From the NCBI GenBank assembly GCA_016213345.1, contig JACRAO010000145.1, positions 1 to 6,455 of the forward strand: a stretch of 6,455 nt of DNA, in the 5' to 3' direction. Under the pieces are notes generated by a model. It made no database searches and was not told the origin of the DNA. It saw only the letters and a list, made by a program, of their open reading frames with translations. This document shows positions 1 to 6,042 of this stretch, piece by piece. How positions within the stretch are numbered: position 1 is the first letter of the stretch; the number at the start of each line of letters is the position of its first letter. Both the position numbers and the translations under genes were made by a program. The stretch is from Bdellovibrio sp. Its GTDB lineage: Bacteria > Bdellovibrionota > UBA1018.

Positions 1-333
1 AGAGGTTGAAAGATTGAAAGCAAACCGTCTCCCCTCCAAATACACAAAAAGGTTAGATTGTGCGTGAGATGAGAGCGCAGAAACAGCTAAGTCATTTTCA
101 ACATACTCAATCCCAAATGAGCCTTTATTCCCTAGGATTACTTTAGTGGGCTTTGTGGGAAAACTAATGATGGTTCCTTTGGGTGAAATTTTAACGGTTG
201 CGACGACATTATTATTTAATCGCAGTAATTTGATATTTTTTGCATGAATTAATCTTGTACAAAAGATTCCAATGACTAATCCAAAAATAATCAAAGCAAG
301 AAAATTAAGATCAGCTTCTTCCCTGTTTTTCAT
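1..333 (-). CDS. virB9: VirB9/TraK/TrbG-like T4SS core-complex protein, N-terminal part (runs off the window)
   Basis: Read from the ATG at 333-331, the frame is open to base 1, giving 111 codons with no stop; the C-terminus lies outside the window. Residues 12-24 are hydrophobic, followed by CTRLIHA, which could be a signal peptide cleaved near A31 or an anchor. The N-region (KNREEAD) is unusually acidic for a signal peptide. The next part alternates beta-like strands: VVATVKISP (43-51), GTIISFP (53-59), KVILG (64-68), SFGIEYVENDLAVSAL (72-87) and QSNLFVYLEGRRFAFNL (92-108). A 'SNLFVY..GRR..FNL' pattern following a GTxIxFP strand is like the N-terminal domain of VirB9, TrbG and TraK, which builds the outer-membrane core ring. 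Position right after virB8 agrees. The ATG overlaps the previous stop; the upstream site AAGGGC is weaker than for the chimera. Confidence 0.65.
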   Translation of the reverse strand, partial: MKNREEADLNFLALIIFGLVIGIFCTRLIHAKNIKLLRLNNNVVATVKISPKGTIISFPTKPTKVILGNKGSFGIEYVENDLAVSALSSHAQSNLFVYLEGRRFAFNLSTS

Positions 334-589
334 TTTAGTTGCCCTTTCTTTGGAGAGATGGTGTTTATGAGAACAAGTCCATTAGGTGATATTTTAATTA
401 TTGCTCCCACATTATTGTTGAGTCGCAATAATTCAATATTGCTTGAGTACTCCTCACGTCCACAAAGTATTCCAAACAAGAGCGCAAGCAAAAGCAAAGT
501 AATAAAATTAAGATTAGATTCTCCTCTATTGGTCATTTTAGTTCCTCTTTCTTTGGGGATGTGGCGTTTGTAAGTAAAAGCCCATAGGG
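184..589. repeat. Direct tandem duplication, two copies of about 203 bp spanning the virB8/virB9 junction
   Basis: Bases about 184-386 and 387-589 are direct repeats with a constant 203-base offset. Anchors: CAT start-codon complements at 331-333 and 534-536, CATTTTAGTT at 331-340 and 534-543, AAAATTAAGA at 301-310 and 504-513, and CGCA(G/A)TAATT at 221-230 and 424-433. Hand alignment without gaps gives about 70% identity (about 78% in the virB8-tail part, 72% in the KISP/LLRLNNN part, 62% around the membrane segment). Each copy holds a virB9-type 5' end plus a virB8-type 3' end. Both breakpoints fall at a shared CCnnnnGG(A/G) pattern (the SPKG, SPNG and NPYG codons at 175-183, 378-386 and 581-589), suggesting a short-homology-mediated event. 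The 203-bp period is not a multiple of three, which is why the copy forms a separate ORF with 4-base overlaps rather than an in-frame extension. Confidence 0.85.
330..536 (-). CDS. 68-aa chimeric membrane protein: VirB9-like N-terminus fused to VirB8 C-terminal tail
   Basis: This small ORF is the product of a tandem duplication. Residues 1-53 align without gaps to residues 1-53 of the next gene (29 identities counted by hand), including LNF, the Cys at 25, LLRLNNNV and KISP. Residues 53-68 (GLVLINTISPKKGQLK) match VirB8 residues 166-181 (GLLLTNATSPKKEELK; 10 of 16 identical). It has one hydrophobic helix (about 9-25) and a short, probably periplasmic tail. It is preceded by AGAGGA, overlaps the virB8 stop by ATGA, and its own stop overlaps the virB9-like start in the same way. 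Frame and signals are preserved despite about 30% base divergence, which argues it is translated. At minimum it keeps virB9 translation coupled. It may also bind VirB8 or VirB9, but that is inference. It could be a neutral leftover. Confidence 0.6.
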   Translation of the reverse strand: MTNRGESNLNFITLLLLALLFGILCGREEYSSNIELLRLNNNVGAIIKISPNGLVLINTISPKKGQLK

Positions 590-1078
590 ATTTCCATCTG
601 TTCTTGAGCTAGTTGCGAGATTTAAAACGAGCGGAAAATTAAATGCAGACCTAATTTGTCCAACAGAGATCATGCGGTCTGTTTCAACTTTCACAATTGC
701 TCCATCTATTTTAACAGAATTGACAATCACTTTTTGGCTCATGTTTCGATTCGAAAATTCCTTTTGTTCTTGCTGACGAAACTTCTCTTCTTCGAAAGAC
801 AAATATCCTGGCTTTACTTCAGCATCAGAATCAAATCGCAGTGAAACCGCTTCTTTGACAAAAGACTCAACTTCTTGAGGGGAGTGTTGAGCACTAGCAG
901 TTGAAGCCGCTTTCACTGCTTTTGAAAAACAAGCCCTTTCAATGACAAGAGGTGCTTTGAGCGCTAATTTTGATGCAGTCAATACTAAGACAAATACACA
1001 TAGAGTTAAAAACCCAATTGCCACTTTTAGAGTCAGATTTTGGGCTACGGTATCAGCCCTGGCAGTTGTGAATCGCAT
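533..1078 (-). CDS. virB8: VirB8/TraE-like inner-membrane T4SS scaffold protein
   Basis: Predicted bitopic protein that links the inner-membrane complex to the periplasmic core. The 181 residues comprise a short cytoplasmic N-terminus (1-16), one TM helix (about 17-35) and a periplasmic domain. That domain has a charged helical region (EEEKFRQQEQKEF, 96-108), the strand pair VIVNSVKIDGAIVKVET (117-133) and a C-terminal NPYG at 163-166. NPYG matches the NPxG motif characteristic of VirB8 periplasmic domains. The protein is shorter than typical VirB8 (about 220-240), mostly from the short N-terminus, and closer to F-type TraE (about 188). Its start has a strong AAGGAG 7 bases upstream. Its last ~53 bases, from the NPYG codons to the stop, form part of a 203-bp tandem duplication. 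The stop overlaps the next ORF by ATGA, with AGAGGA just upstream inside its own codons. Confidence 0.72.
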   Translation of the reverse strand: MRFTTARADTVAQNLTLKVAIGFLTLCVFVLVLTASKLALKAPLVIERACFSKAVKAASTASAQHSPQEVESFVKEAVSLRFDSDAEVKPGYLSFEEEKFRQQEQKEFSNRNMSQKVIVNSVKIDGAIVKVETDRMISVGQIRSAFNFPLVLNLATSSRTDGNPYGLLLTNATSPKKEELK

Positions 1079-1102
1079 AAAGACACTCCTTTTTTTTATT
1101 CG

Positions 1103-2158
1103 TTACTTTTTAGTTCCAGTTTGATTAGGATTTTTTGACTTTTCTTTTTCCTTCTCAAGTTTGGATTTCATCCAACCGGGTGGCTCAGTAGAAGGCGGAA
1201 CCTTGCTATGCCAAGCGGGTGGTTTTAGATTTGGTTGAGGTTTCTTTTTTTGAGTTTGATCAGTAAATAATCGGCTTTTCATTTTACCAGCCGATTGAGA
1301 TATAAAACTTGATGCTGCCTCTGCTCCATTATAGGCATTTTTTGAGTGAGCGTAGGTATTTCCGACCTTTGATTTTGCTGCTTGTGCAAATTTAAATGGG
1401 GCAGCCATCGTAGCACCAGCCACCATGCCTCCAGCCACTCCTGCTAAAGCTGTAAGTCCCCCGTTTGTTAACGCATGAACGACCAATGGAGTAAGTAAGA
1501 CTGAGCCCGCCAGCATCAGATTAAAAAATATCGCAGTCACAAAATTAATATTATGACTAGGGTCGTTGATTTTCCCTAAAGCAGAGCTCCATAAAAGAGT
1601 GGCGAGTACTGACCACACAAGCTTCCAGCAGCTAATTTCAATCAAAGACCTATAGAGAGACTTGGTGGCAGACGAAGTGGCTGGCAGTACATATAAAGCA
1701 ATGAGGAGCGGCGAAAAAACATAAAGTAAAGTCCAACTAAAAAGTAAAAAAGCATCAACTGCGTGCACTGAGATATAAAGTAAGAAAAATGTAATAAACG
1801 AAATTATGATCATGATCGTATCTTTGACAGACACCCAAGAAGCAGAAAACTGCCCCATTTTTTCAGCCATCTTTGAAAGTACTAGGTGAAATTGATTGAG
1901 ATCACCTAGTTTTTTTGAAAACGAATCTACTACTTCTGCCAAAGTATTGCTAATTTCCGGATAGGTTTCTAAAAGAAAAATAGCAATAAACACTCTCCCA
2001 ATAAAAACACTAAAAGAAGGCATCCCACCCAGGGGCCATTTGAAATACTCTAAAAATATTCCCAATAAGAAAAAAACAGTGATCAAGGAATAAAATAGAG
2101 AGTGAAAAATCTGGTGAATTTGTTTTGCTTGATCTGCAAGCCAACTCATGTCTGCCAT
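1103..2158 (-). CDS. virB6: VirB6/TrbL-family polytopic T4SS channel protein
   Basis: Inner-membrane channel component that contacts the translocating substrate. The 351 residues contain about six to seven hydrophobic segments: about 19-36, 51-64, 113-131, 135-159, 178-193, 208-228 and a Gly/Ala-rich 234-255. A hydrophilic loop (65-112) lies between the second and third. The last ~95 residues form a basic, Pro- and Lys-rich, probably disordered cytoplasmic tail, a TrbL-like trait. The tail has a small internal repeat, PPAWHSK and PPGWMKSK. The first ATG is preferred over the one at codon 4 because GAGG lies 9 bases before the first and 18 before the second. The gene begins 3 bases after the virB5 stop, and a 24-base gap with a strong AAGGAG follows before virB8. 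Confidence 0.88.
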   Translation of the reverse strand: MADMSWLADQAKQIHQIFHSLFYSLITVFFLLGIFLEYFKWPLGGMPSFSVFIGRVFIAIFLLETYPEISNTLAEVVDSFSKKLGDLNQFHLVLSKMAEKMGQFSASWVSVKDTIMIIISFITFFLLYISVHAVDAFLLFSWTLLYVFSPLLIALYVLPATSSATKSLYRSLIEISCWKLVWSVLATLLWSSALGKINDPSHNINFVTAIFFNLMLAGSVLLTPLVVHALTNGGLTALAGVAGGMVAGATMAAPFKFAQAAKSKVGNTYAHSKNAYNGAEAASSFISQSAGKMKSRLFTDQTQKKKPQPNLKPPAWHSKVPPSTEPPGWMKSKLEKEKEKSKNPNQTGTKK

Positions 2159-2161
2159 AGT

Positions 2162-2854
2162 TTAAAACCTCGGTATTTGAAAACTGGTTTGATCATCCTT
2201 CATTGCGTTTGAAAGTGTTTTTGATTCATCTAAAAACTGCCTGGTTTCTTCTTTGTCTTTACGGTTTTGAATGGCAATTGCTTGTGCTTGAAGTTTGAGA
2301 CTAGTTGCTTGAGTTCTTAAGTTTTGATTAAGCACATGCAGCATCACTCCTAGGGTTTCTGATGTCAATTTTTGAGCTCCGCCTGGAGAAACACTGTGGC
2401 TTGAGCTTTTGACTCTCTCCCCAATTTGATCAATTTCCTTTGTGTACTCATAAAGTGAGTTGTTAAACGTAACAGCTTCTGCCACACTGCGATCTGCATC
2501 TTCTTCTACTTGTGAATTTTTGGATGCAGTCACAGATCCGTAAATGCTTTTAAGTTTCGAAAGTGCATCTTGAGCTTTTGTCCAGTCTGAATAAAGTCCT
2601 GGACTTGCTCTTCCATTCAATGTTTCAAGCAAATTGAGAGAGTCATTAATCCCTTTGTTAATGGTTTCTATTAGCTCCAGATTTTTTTTACCAGTATCAA
2701 TTATTTTGCTAAGAGCGCTCAATTGTTCAATAGCGTTTACTAAAATTTTCCCAAGCACAATAACATCGGCGCCGAACATATCGGCGTCAACTTTGCCTGG
2801 AAGTGAGGCTATTAGAAAAACTAAAATTCCAACTTTAATTTTTTTCAAAATCAT
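2162..2854 (-). CDS. virB5: VirB5/TrbJ-family minor pilin / pilus-tip protein
   Basis: Predicted exported minor pilus component that sits at the pilus tip or base and helps cell contact. The 230 residues begin with a signal peptide (basic MILKKIK, hydrophobic 8-18, probable cleavage after VDA at 24). The mature start DMFGADVIVLGKIL resembles the FG-D--L opening of TrbJ/VirB5 proteins. The remainder is almost wholly amphipathic helix (about 30-80, 90-150 and 158-215), rich in Gln, Ser and Lys, as expected for the VirB5 helical bundle. The region PGGAQKLTSETLGVMLHVLN (157-176) fits the family's conserved C-terminal helix. No membrane helix lies beyond the signal. Identity rests on fold-like features and its place between virB4 and virB6, since VirB5 sequences diverge quickly. 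The start overlaps the virB4 stop (ATGA), with AGGGAG upstream. Confidence 0.8.
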   Translation of the reverse strand: MILKKIKVGILVFLIASLPGKVDADMFGADVIVLGKILVNAIEQLSALSKIIDTGKKNLELIETINKGINDSLNLLETLNGRASPGLYSDWTKAQDALSKLKSIYGSVTASKNSQVEEDADRSVAEAVTFNNSLYEYTKEIDQIGERVKSSSHSVSPGGAQKLTSETLGVMLHVLNQNLRTQATSLKLQAQAIAIQNRKDKEETRQFLDESKTLSNAMKDDQTSFQIPRF

Positions 2855-5283
2855 ATGGTATCTCCCTCTCTTGTTTGAAAAGACTGCGAAGCAGTCACGC
2901 CACGTGGGTAAAGTTCGGAAAGTGCGTTTAAAGCTTCTAAATTTGTTTTTTCAGGATTCTCTTTTAAATAATTTTCAATGACTGTTAAATCTCTGGGATC
3001 AGTTGTTGCGATCCAGTACTCGAGTGCGGTTGACTCAACTGCAACAACGCACTTATTAGCTTCCGCCATCAAGAAAGCTTCTGAATAAAGACCCCGCTCT
3101 TGGTGAAGCGAGGAAATAAGACCCATTTCATTGTCATTCAACTGTAGAACTTCTTTGAGGCGAGCTTGATCAGCTCCCCTTTGCATCAAAATCCATTTGA
3201 TTGACGAATTAGAAAGTATGGCTCCTGAGACTTTACTCTTTGCAAAATCATCCATATTTTGAGAAATCGCAATGACGCTTGCGTAGTATTTTCTAAAGGT
3301 ACGAAATACTTCAGCAATGAAAGTGGCTCCCGCGTCATTTTCTAGCAACTTCCAGCACTCATCAAAGACTAAGACTTTTTTAACACTTCGATCTTTTTGA
3401 ACCTCTCTCCAAACATAATCTGTGATGATGAAAAGACAAACTGACTGAAGGTCTGAAACACTCTCAAGCCCCTTAAGATCAAATGAGACTAGAGATTTAG
3501 AAAGAGAAAGATTGGTGGGCCTATCTACAAACCTACCAAAGGGGGAGTCTCCGCACCAGGGAGTTAAAATCCTGCCAAACCGTTTCATTATTGTGTCAGG
3601 ATGGTTTAAGAGAATTTCTCTTAAGTGAGAAAGCCTAGGAGAGTTATTTTTTTCATAAACTTGAGAAATAGCATCTTCCATCTCAGCTCTTTCAAGCCGT
3701 GGCAGGCGAGACTCACCCTCTTCCTTGGTCATGATTTCAACTAGACTCACTAAGAATTTAATTTTTTCATTAGAGGGGCCTACTTCACCCGTTGGCAAAT
3801 CAAACGGATTGATTGAAATATCTGATGTGATCCCAAGTGGAATGTATTGCCCTGCAAGATGATCACATAGTTTTTTATAGGACCCACCAATATCCACAAT
3901 AAAAACTTTTGGATTTTCTTTTAAAAGCTGTAAAAGAAGAATATTGGTAAAAAAACTTTTTCCACTTCCAGATCCACCGCTTACGATATGGTTATAATTG
4001 GTAAGATCTGGAGAAAACGGATCAAAGCTCACCAAACTTCCATGCCTTGAGCGCAAAAGAATACTTGGCACTGCGTGTCCGCTCCAGGGTCCGTAAAGAG
4101 GTAAAAAATCAGCCAAGTTTGAAGTCTTAATCCGCTTCATTCTTTCTTTAGCTCTTGCATTTGGGATTGAAAATTCTGAAAAAATATCAAAAGCAGCTAA
4201 ACTTTCTTCCATGCCTTCAGCTCCTGAGAGCGACCTGACTTTGCTTAGAGTCTGAGAGACTTGATTTTCTAATTCTTCTTGAGACTTAGCTCTCAAAAGA
4301 ACATTAAGGGAACTGTGAAAAATTTTCTCTCCCTGGGCAATCATTTGCTCAAGTAAAGTTTCTAAGTCTTGAAATTTTGTTTCACTTTCTATGTCAGAAA
4401 CTCCAACGTGTTTTCCCCTAGCCATTGAGTAAGCAAGCCTTCTTTGGGTTTGAAGTTTTGATAACTCTTCTTGTTGGTCTGGGACGTGAAGGGTTAAAAA
4501 TAGTTTTGAATCAAATGGGAGATCTCGAAGATCTCCTGCCATTGCTGAAAAAGTCTGCTCTGGCAATATTTTAAGTGAAACGACTCGGTAATGCATGTCA
4601 GAGAGTGAAAATCCTTTTTCATCAATCAAAATATCAGTAAATAAGAGAGAGGATCTAATTTCCTCTGGATCATAAGATCCTCTTGATATTTTTCGAGTAG
4701 GATTCCACTGGGAGTATAAAATATCCATGATTTCATCAGAGTTTAAGGGTTTAACCACTAGCCCTAAAGATGTGAGAGACTGAGTGAGATCTATTCGAAG
4801 ACGCTCGAGCATTGTTAATTCTCGTTCTAATTCTTTTTCTGCTATTTCAGGGAAGGCTTTAGGTTTAGAAAAAAGACTTGGTTTATTTAAAAGTGGCTTA
4901 GCCATTGGGCGTCTTAGAAAAATCTTAAGTCCATGCTTTGGGAGAAACCCTTGTGCATCTAAGTGACGTAGTTTTTCTGCGCGTACACGGGTCAATTCCG
5001 TTACCACTTTTTGATTTGAAGTGTGAGCTAGCTTTTCGTGTTTGGAGATGACTTCTTCGTTTCCTGAAGTGATTTCTTGAATAAACTGGAGATCTATTTT
5101 AATTGGGAGACCATTTAAGAACTGGCAGATTTTTTCAGATAACTGGTTGACTCGTTCATTATCCCAACAAGAGACATCTATTGGGGTCGCCTGTAACCCC
5201 ATCCCCTGGGAGCCATCTTGAAATATAATCGTGTCGCCCTCAAATCCCCAGACTTGAAGTTGATCAGCTAAGCTTGTTGTCAT
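2851..5283 (-). CDS. virB4: VirB4/TraC-family T4SS ATPase
   Basis: Inner-membrane-associated ATPase that powers pilus biogenesis and substrate translocation. At 810 residues it matches the usual 780-880 of VirB4/TraC/TrbE. The N-terminal half (about 1-400) is the less conserved VirB4/TraC domain, with a charged, probably helical or coiled stretch around 145-175. The C-terminal RecA-like domain carries Walker A GGSGSGKS at 436-443 (K442), Walker B VLVFDE at 637-642 (D641, E642) followed by CW, and the later IAISQN segment with Q675 and the NSSIKWILMQ stretch (692-701) seen in this family. All catalytic residues looked for are present, so the enzyme should be active. There is no transmembrane helix of its own; VirB3 is the likely membrane tether. 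Start: AAGGA 6 bases upstream and ATGA overlap with virB3; the stop overlaps the next gene in the same way. Confidence 0.96.
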   Translation of the reverse strand: MTTSLADQLQVWGFEGDTIIFQDGSQGMGLQATPIDVSCWDNERVNQLSEKICQFLNGLPIKIDLQFIQEITSGNEEVISKHEKLAHTSNQKVVTELTRVRAEKLRHLDAQGFLPKHGLKIFLRRPMAKPLLNKPSLFSKPKAFPEIAEKELERELTMLERLRIDLTQSLTSLGLVVKPLNSDEIMDILYSQWNPTRKISRGSYDPEEIRSSLLFTDILIDEKGFSLSDMHYRVVSLKILPEQTFSAMAGDLRDLPFDSKLFLTLHVPDQQEELSKLQTQRRLAYSMARGKHVGVSDIESETKFQDLETLLEQMIAQGEKIFHSSLNVLLRAKSQEELENQVSQTLSKVRSLSGAEGMEESLAAFDIFSEFSIPNARAKERMKRIKTSNLADFLPLYGPWSGHAVPSILLRSRHGSLVSFDPFSPDLTNYNHIVSGGSGSGKSFFTNILLLQLLKENPKVFIVDIGGSYKKLCDHLAGQYIPLGITSDISINPFDLPTGEVGPSNEKIKFLVSLVEIMTKEEGESRLPRLERAEMEDAISQVYEKNNSPRLSHLREILLNHPDTIMKRFGRILTPWCGDSPFGRFVDRPTNLSLSKSLVSFDLKGLESVSDLQSVCLFIITDYVWREVQKDRSVKKVLVFDECWKLLENDAGATFIAEVFRTFRKYYASVIAISQNMDDFAKSKVSGAILSNSSIKWILMQRGADQARLKEVLQLNDNEMGLISSLHQERGLYSEAFLMAEANKCVVAVESTALEYWIATTDPRDLTVIENYLKENPEKTNLEALNALSELYPRGVTASQSFQTREGDTI

Positions 5284-5636
5284 AATATTCCTTTCGTATT
5301 TATTGGCTTATTTTTTTGCCTTAGTTTTACATTAAGTGTTGGAGGGGCTTTCCAGATCGAAGGCTCAGGAAAAGCACTCAGTATTCCAGGTTTAATTTGA
5401 AATCTTAGATAGTGGATCAGGTAATTATCTGGTTTCCCTTTTTTCCCAAATCTTAAAACTAAAGCCAAAGTTAACGAAGGAAGCCAGACTAAGAAAAATT
5501 TTAAATTTGTTTGTCCAAAGACAAAATTAAGAACTGAAAGGAGTAAAAAAATAGCCAGTACGTCTGGCAATTCAAAACCAAAAATATGGAGCTTTTTATC
5601 AAGACATTGACTTACAGAAGTCTGTTTAAGGGTCAT
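5280..5636 (-). CDS. virB3: VirB3/TraL-family T4SS inner-membrane protein
   Basis: Small inner-membrane component that works with VirB4 in pilus assembly. The 118 residues start with a cytoplasmic segment holding the family's QCLDKKLHIFGFELPD region (about 10-25). Two closely spaced hydrophobic helices follow (about 26-42 and 46-62), then a basic GKKGKPDNY stretch (64-72) and a cytoplasmic tail with FPEPSIW (89-95). The GKPDNY-type motif after the second helix, and the position between the pilin and VirB4, are what identify VirB3/TraL. The tail of about 50 residues is somewhat longer than in short VirB3 proteins. The start has AAGAGG about 7 bases upstream. The stop overlaps the virB4 start by four bases (ATGA), so virB4 is probably translationally coupled to it. 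Confidence 0.85.
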   Translation of the reverse strand: MTLKQTSVSQCLDKKLHIFGFELPDVLAIFLLLSVLNFVFGQTNLKFFLVWLPSLTLALVLRFGKKGKPDNYLIHYLRFQIKPGILSAFPEPSIWKAPPTLNVKLRQKNKPINTKGIL

Positions 5637-5681
5637 ATTTTCGCCTCTTAAGATTTAAGTTTTTAGAAAATTAATTTCGTT

Positions 5682-5727
5682 TTTATAAAAAGGATGGGAA
5701 AGCAAAAGAAATAACTTCCCCATCCTT
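5682..5727 (-). terminator. Intrinsic terminator/attenuator after the pilin gene
   Basis: On the minus-strand transcript, bases 5727-5715 (AAGGATGGGGAAG) pair with 5702-5690 (CTTTCCCATCCTT). This gives a 13-bp stem with a single G-U wobble and a 12-base loop. The stem ends in a T run (TTTTTATAAAA, 5691-5681). On the plus strand the same position would be an A-C mismatch, so the stem is better in the operon's direction. The hairpin starts 27 bases past the pilin stop codon and lies 54 bases before the virB3 start. Because the rest of the T4SS operon follows without an obvious new promoter, it is best read as a partial terminator, or an mRNA 3'-end stabiliser, that raises pilin expression relative to the downstream genes. 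Confidence 0.7.
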
Positions 5728-5754
5728 GCCCGCATTTTCTTTTGTCTGGCTTAG

Positions 5755-6039
5755 CTAATTTACAAGACCACGAATAAATGCCACAATGCTTGGGGCACCA
5801 AACCCGATAGCGGAACCAAAAACCGCTAAAATAAGATGCGATCTTGCATTAGGGGATCCCATGACAAAAGAAAACCCTGCCATCACTAGTCCCAAAATGG
5901 CAGCTAAGGGTAAAATTGTAGAAATTAACTTTGTTTGAACCGCAGAGAGAGTGGATTCAACACTACAAAATCCAAACTGTGGCAATAAGACAACTACCCC
6001 AAGTAATAAAGCGTAGACAAAATATTTTTTGTAACGCAT
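5755..6039 (-). CDS. virB2: VirB2/TrbC-family conjugative pilin precursor
   Basis: Predicted major pilus subunit, inserted in the inner membrane and extracted to build the T4SS pilus. At 94 residues it has the usual size of a VirB2/TrbC prepilin. Layout: basic start (MRYKK), long hydrophobic signal segment (about 7-25), cleavage probably near residues 25-28, a short helix, TM1 at about 40-60, a small loop GSPNARSH (61-68), and TM2 at about 69-89 ending FIRGLVN. The Gly/Ala-rich second helix after a G-x-x-N-A loop is typical of the TrbC/VirB2 family. Cys25 is not in a proper lipobox (Phe at -1), so lipidation is not expected. Translation starts 3 bases after the preceding stop with GAGGA upstream. 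A terminator-like hairpin follows it at once, fitting a pilin that must be made in excess over the other subunits. Confidence 0.85.
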   Translation of the reverse strand: MRYKKYFVYALLLGVVVLLPQFGFCSVESTLSAVQTKLISTILPLAAILGLVMAGFSFVMGSPNARSHLILAVFGSAIGFGAPSIVAFIRGLVN

Positions 6040-6042
6040 TTT

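Noticed and set aside
453..470. Lipobox in the 68-aa ORF (GILC, Cys25), which would make it VirB7-like
   Set aside because: The residue before Cys is Leu (Phe in the VirB9-like copy), which does not fit the [Gly/Ala/Ser]-Cys requirement of signal peptidase II.
358..573. Plus-strand open frame of 71 codons over the duplication
   Set aside because: It is the antisense of the chimeric ORF and the virB8 tail. The minus-strand reading gives clear homology between the copies and correct start/stop overlaps, so the plus frame is a shadow.
1088..1098. T-run on the plus strand between virB6 and virB8 as a terminator
   Set aside because: No stem precedes it on the plus strand. In the operon's direction it is an A-run that forms part of the virB8 ribosome-binding region.
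2634..2981. Plus-strand open frame of 115 codons
   Set aside because: It lies antisense across the virB4/virB5 junction, shows no recognisable protein features and no convincing ribosome site, and both minus-strand genes there are well supported.
5637..5681. Possible promoter for virB3 and downstream genes in the gap after the terminator
   Set aside because: The stretch is A+T-rich with TATAAA-like pieces, but I could not find a paired -35/-10 with proper spacing, so no promoter is called.
5953..5973. Lipobox in the pilin (FGFC, Cys25)
   Set aside because: Phe precedes Cys, and VirB2-type pilins are processed by a type I-like peptidase; treated as an ordinary signal peptide.
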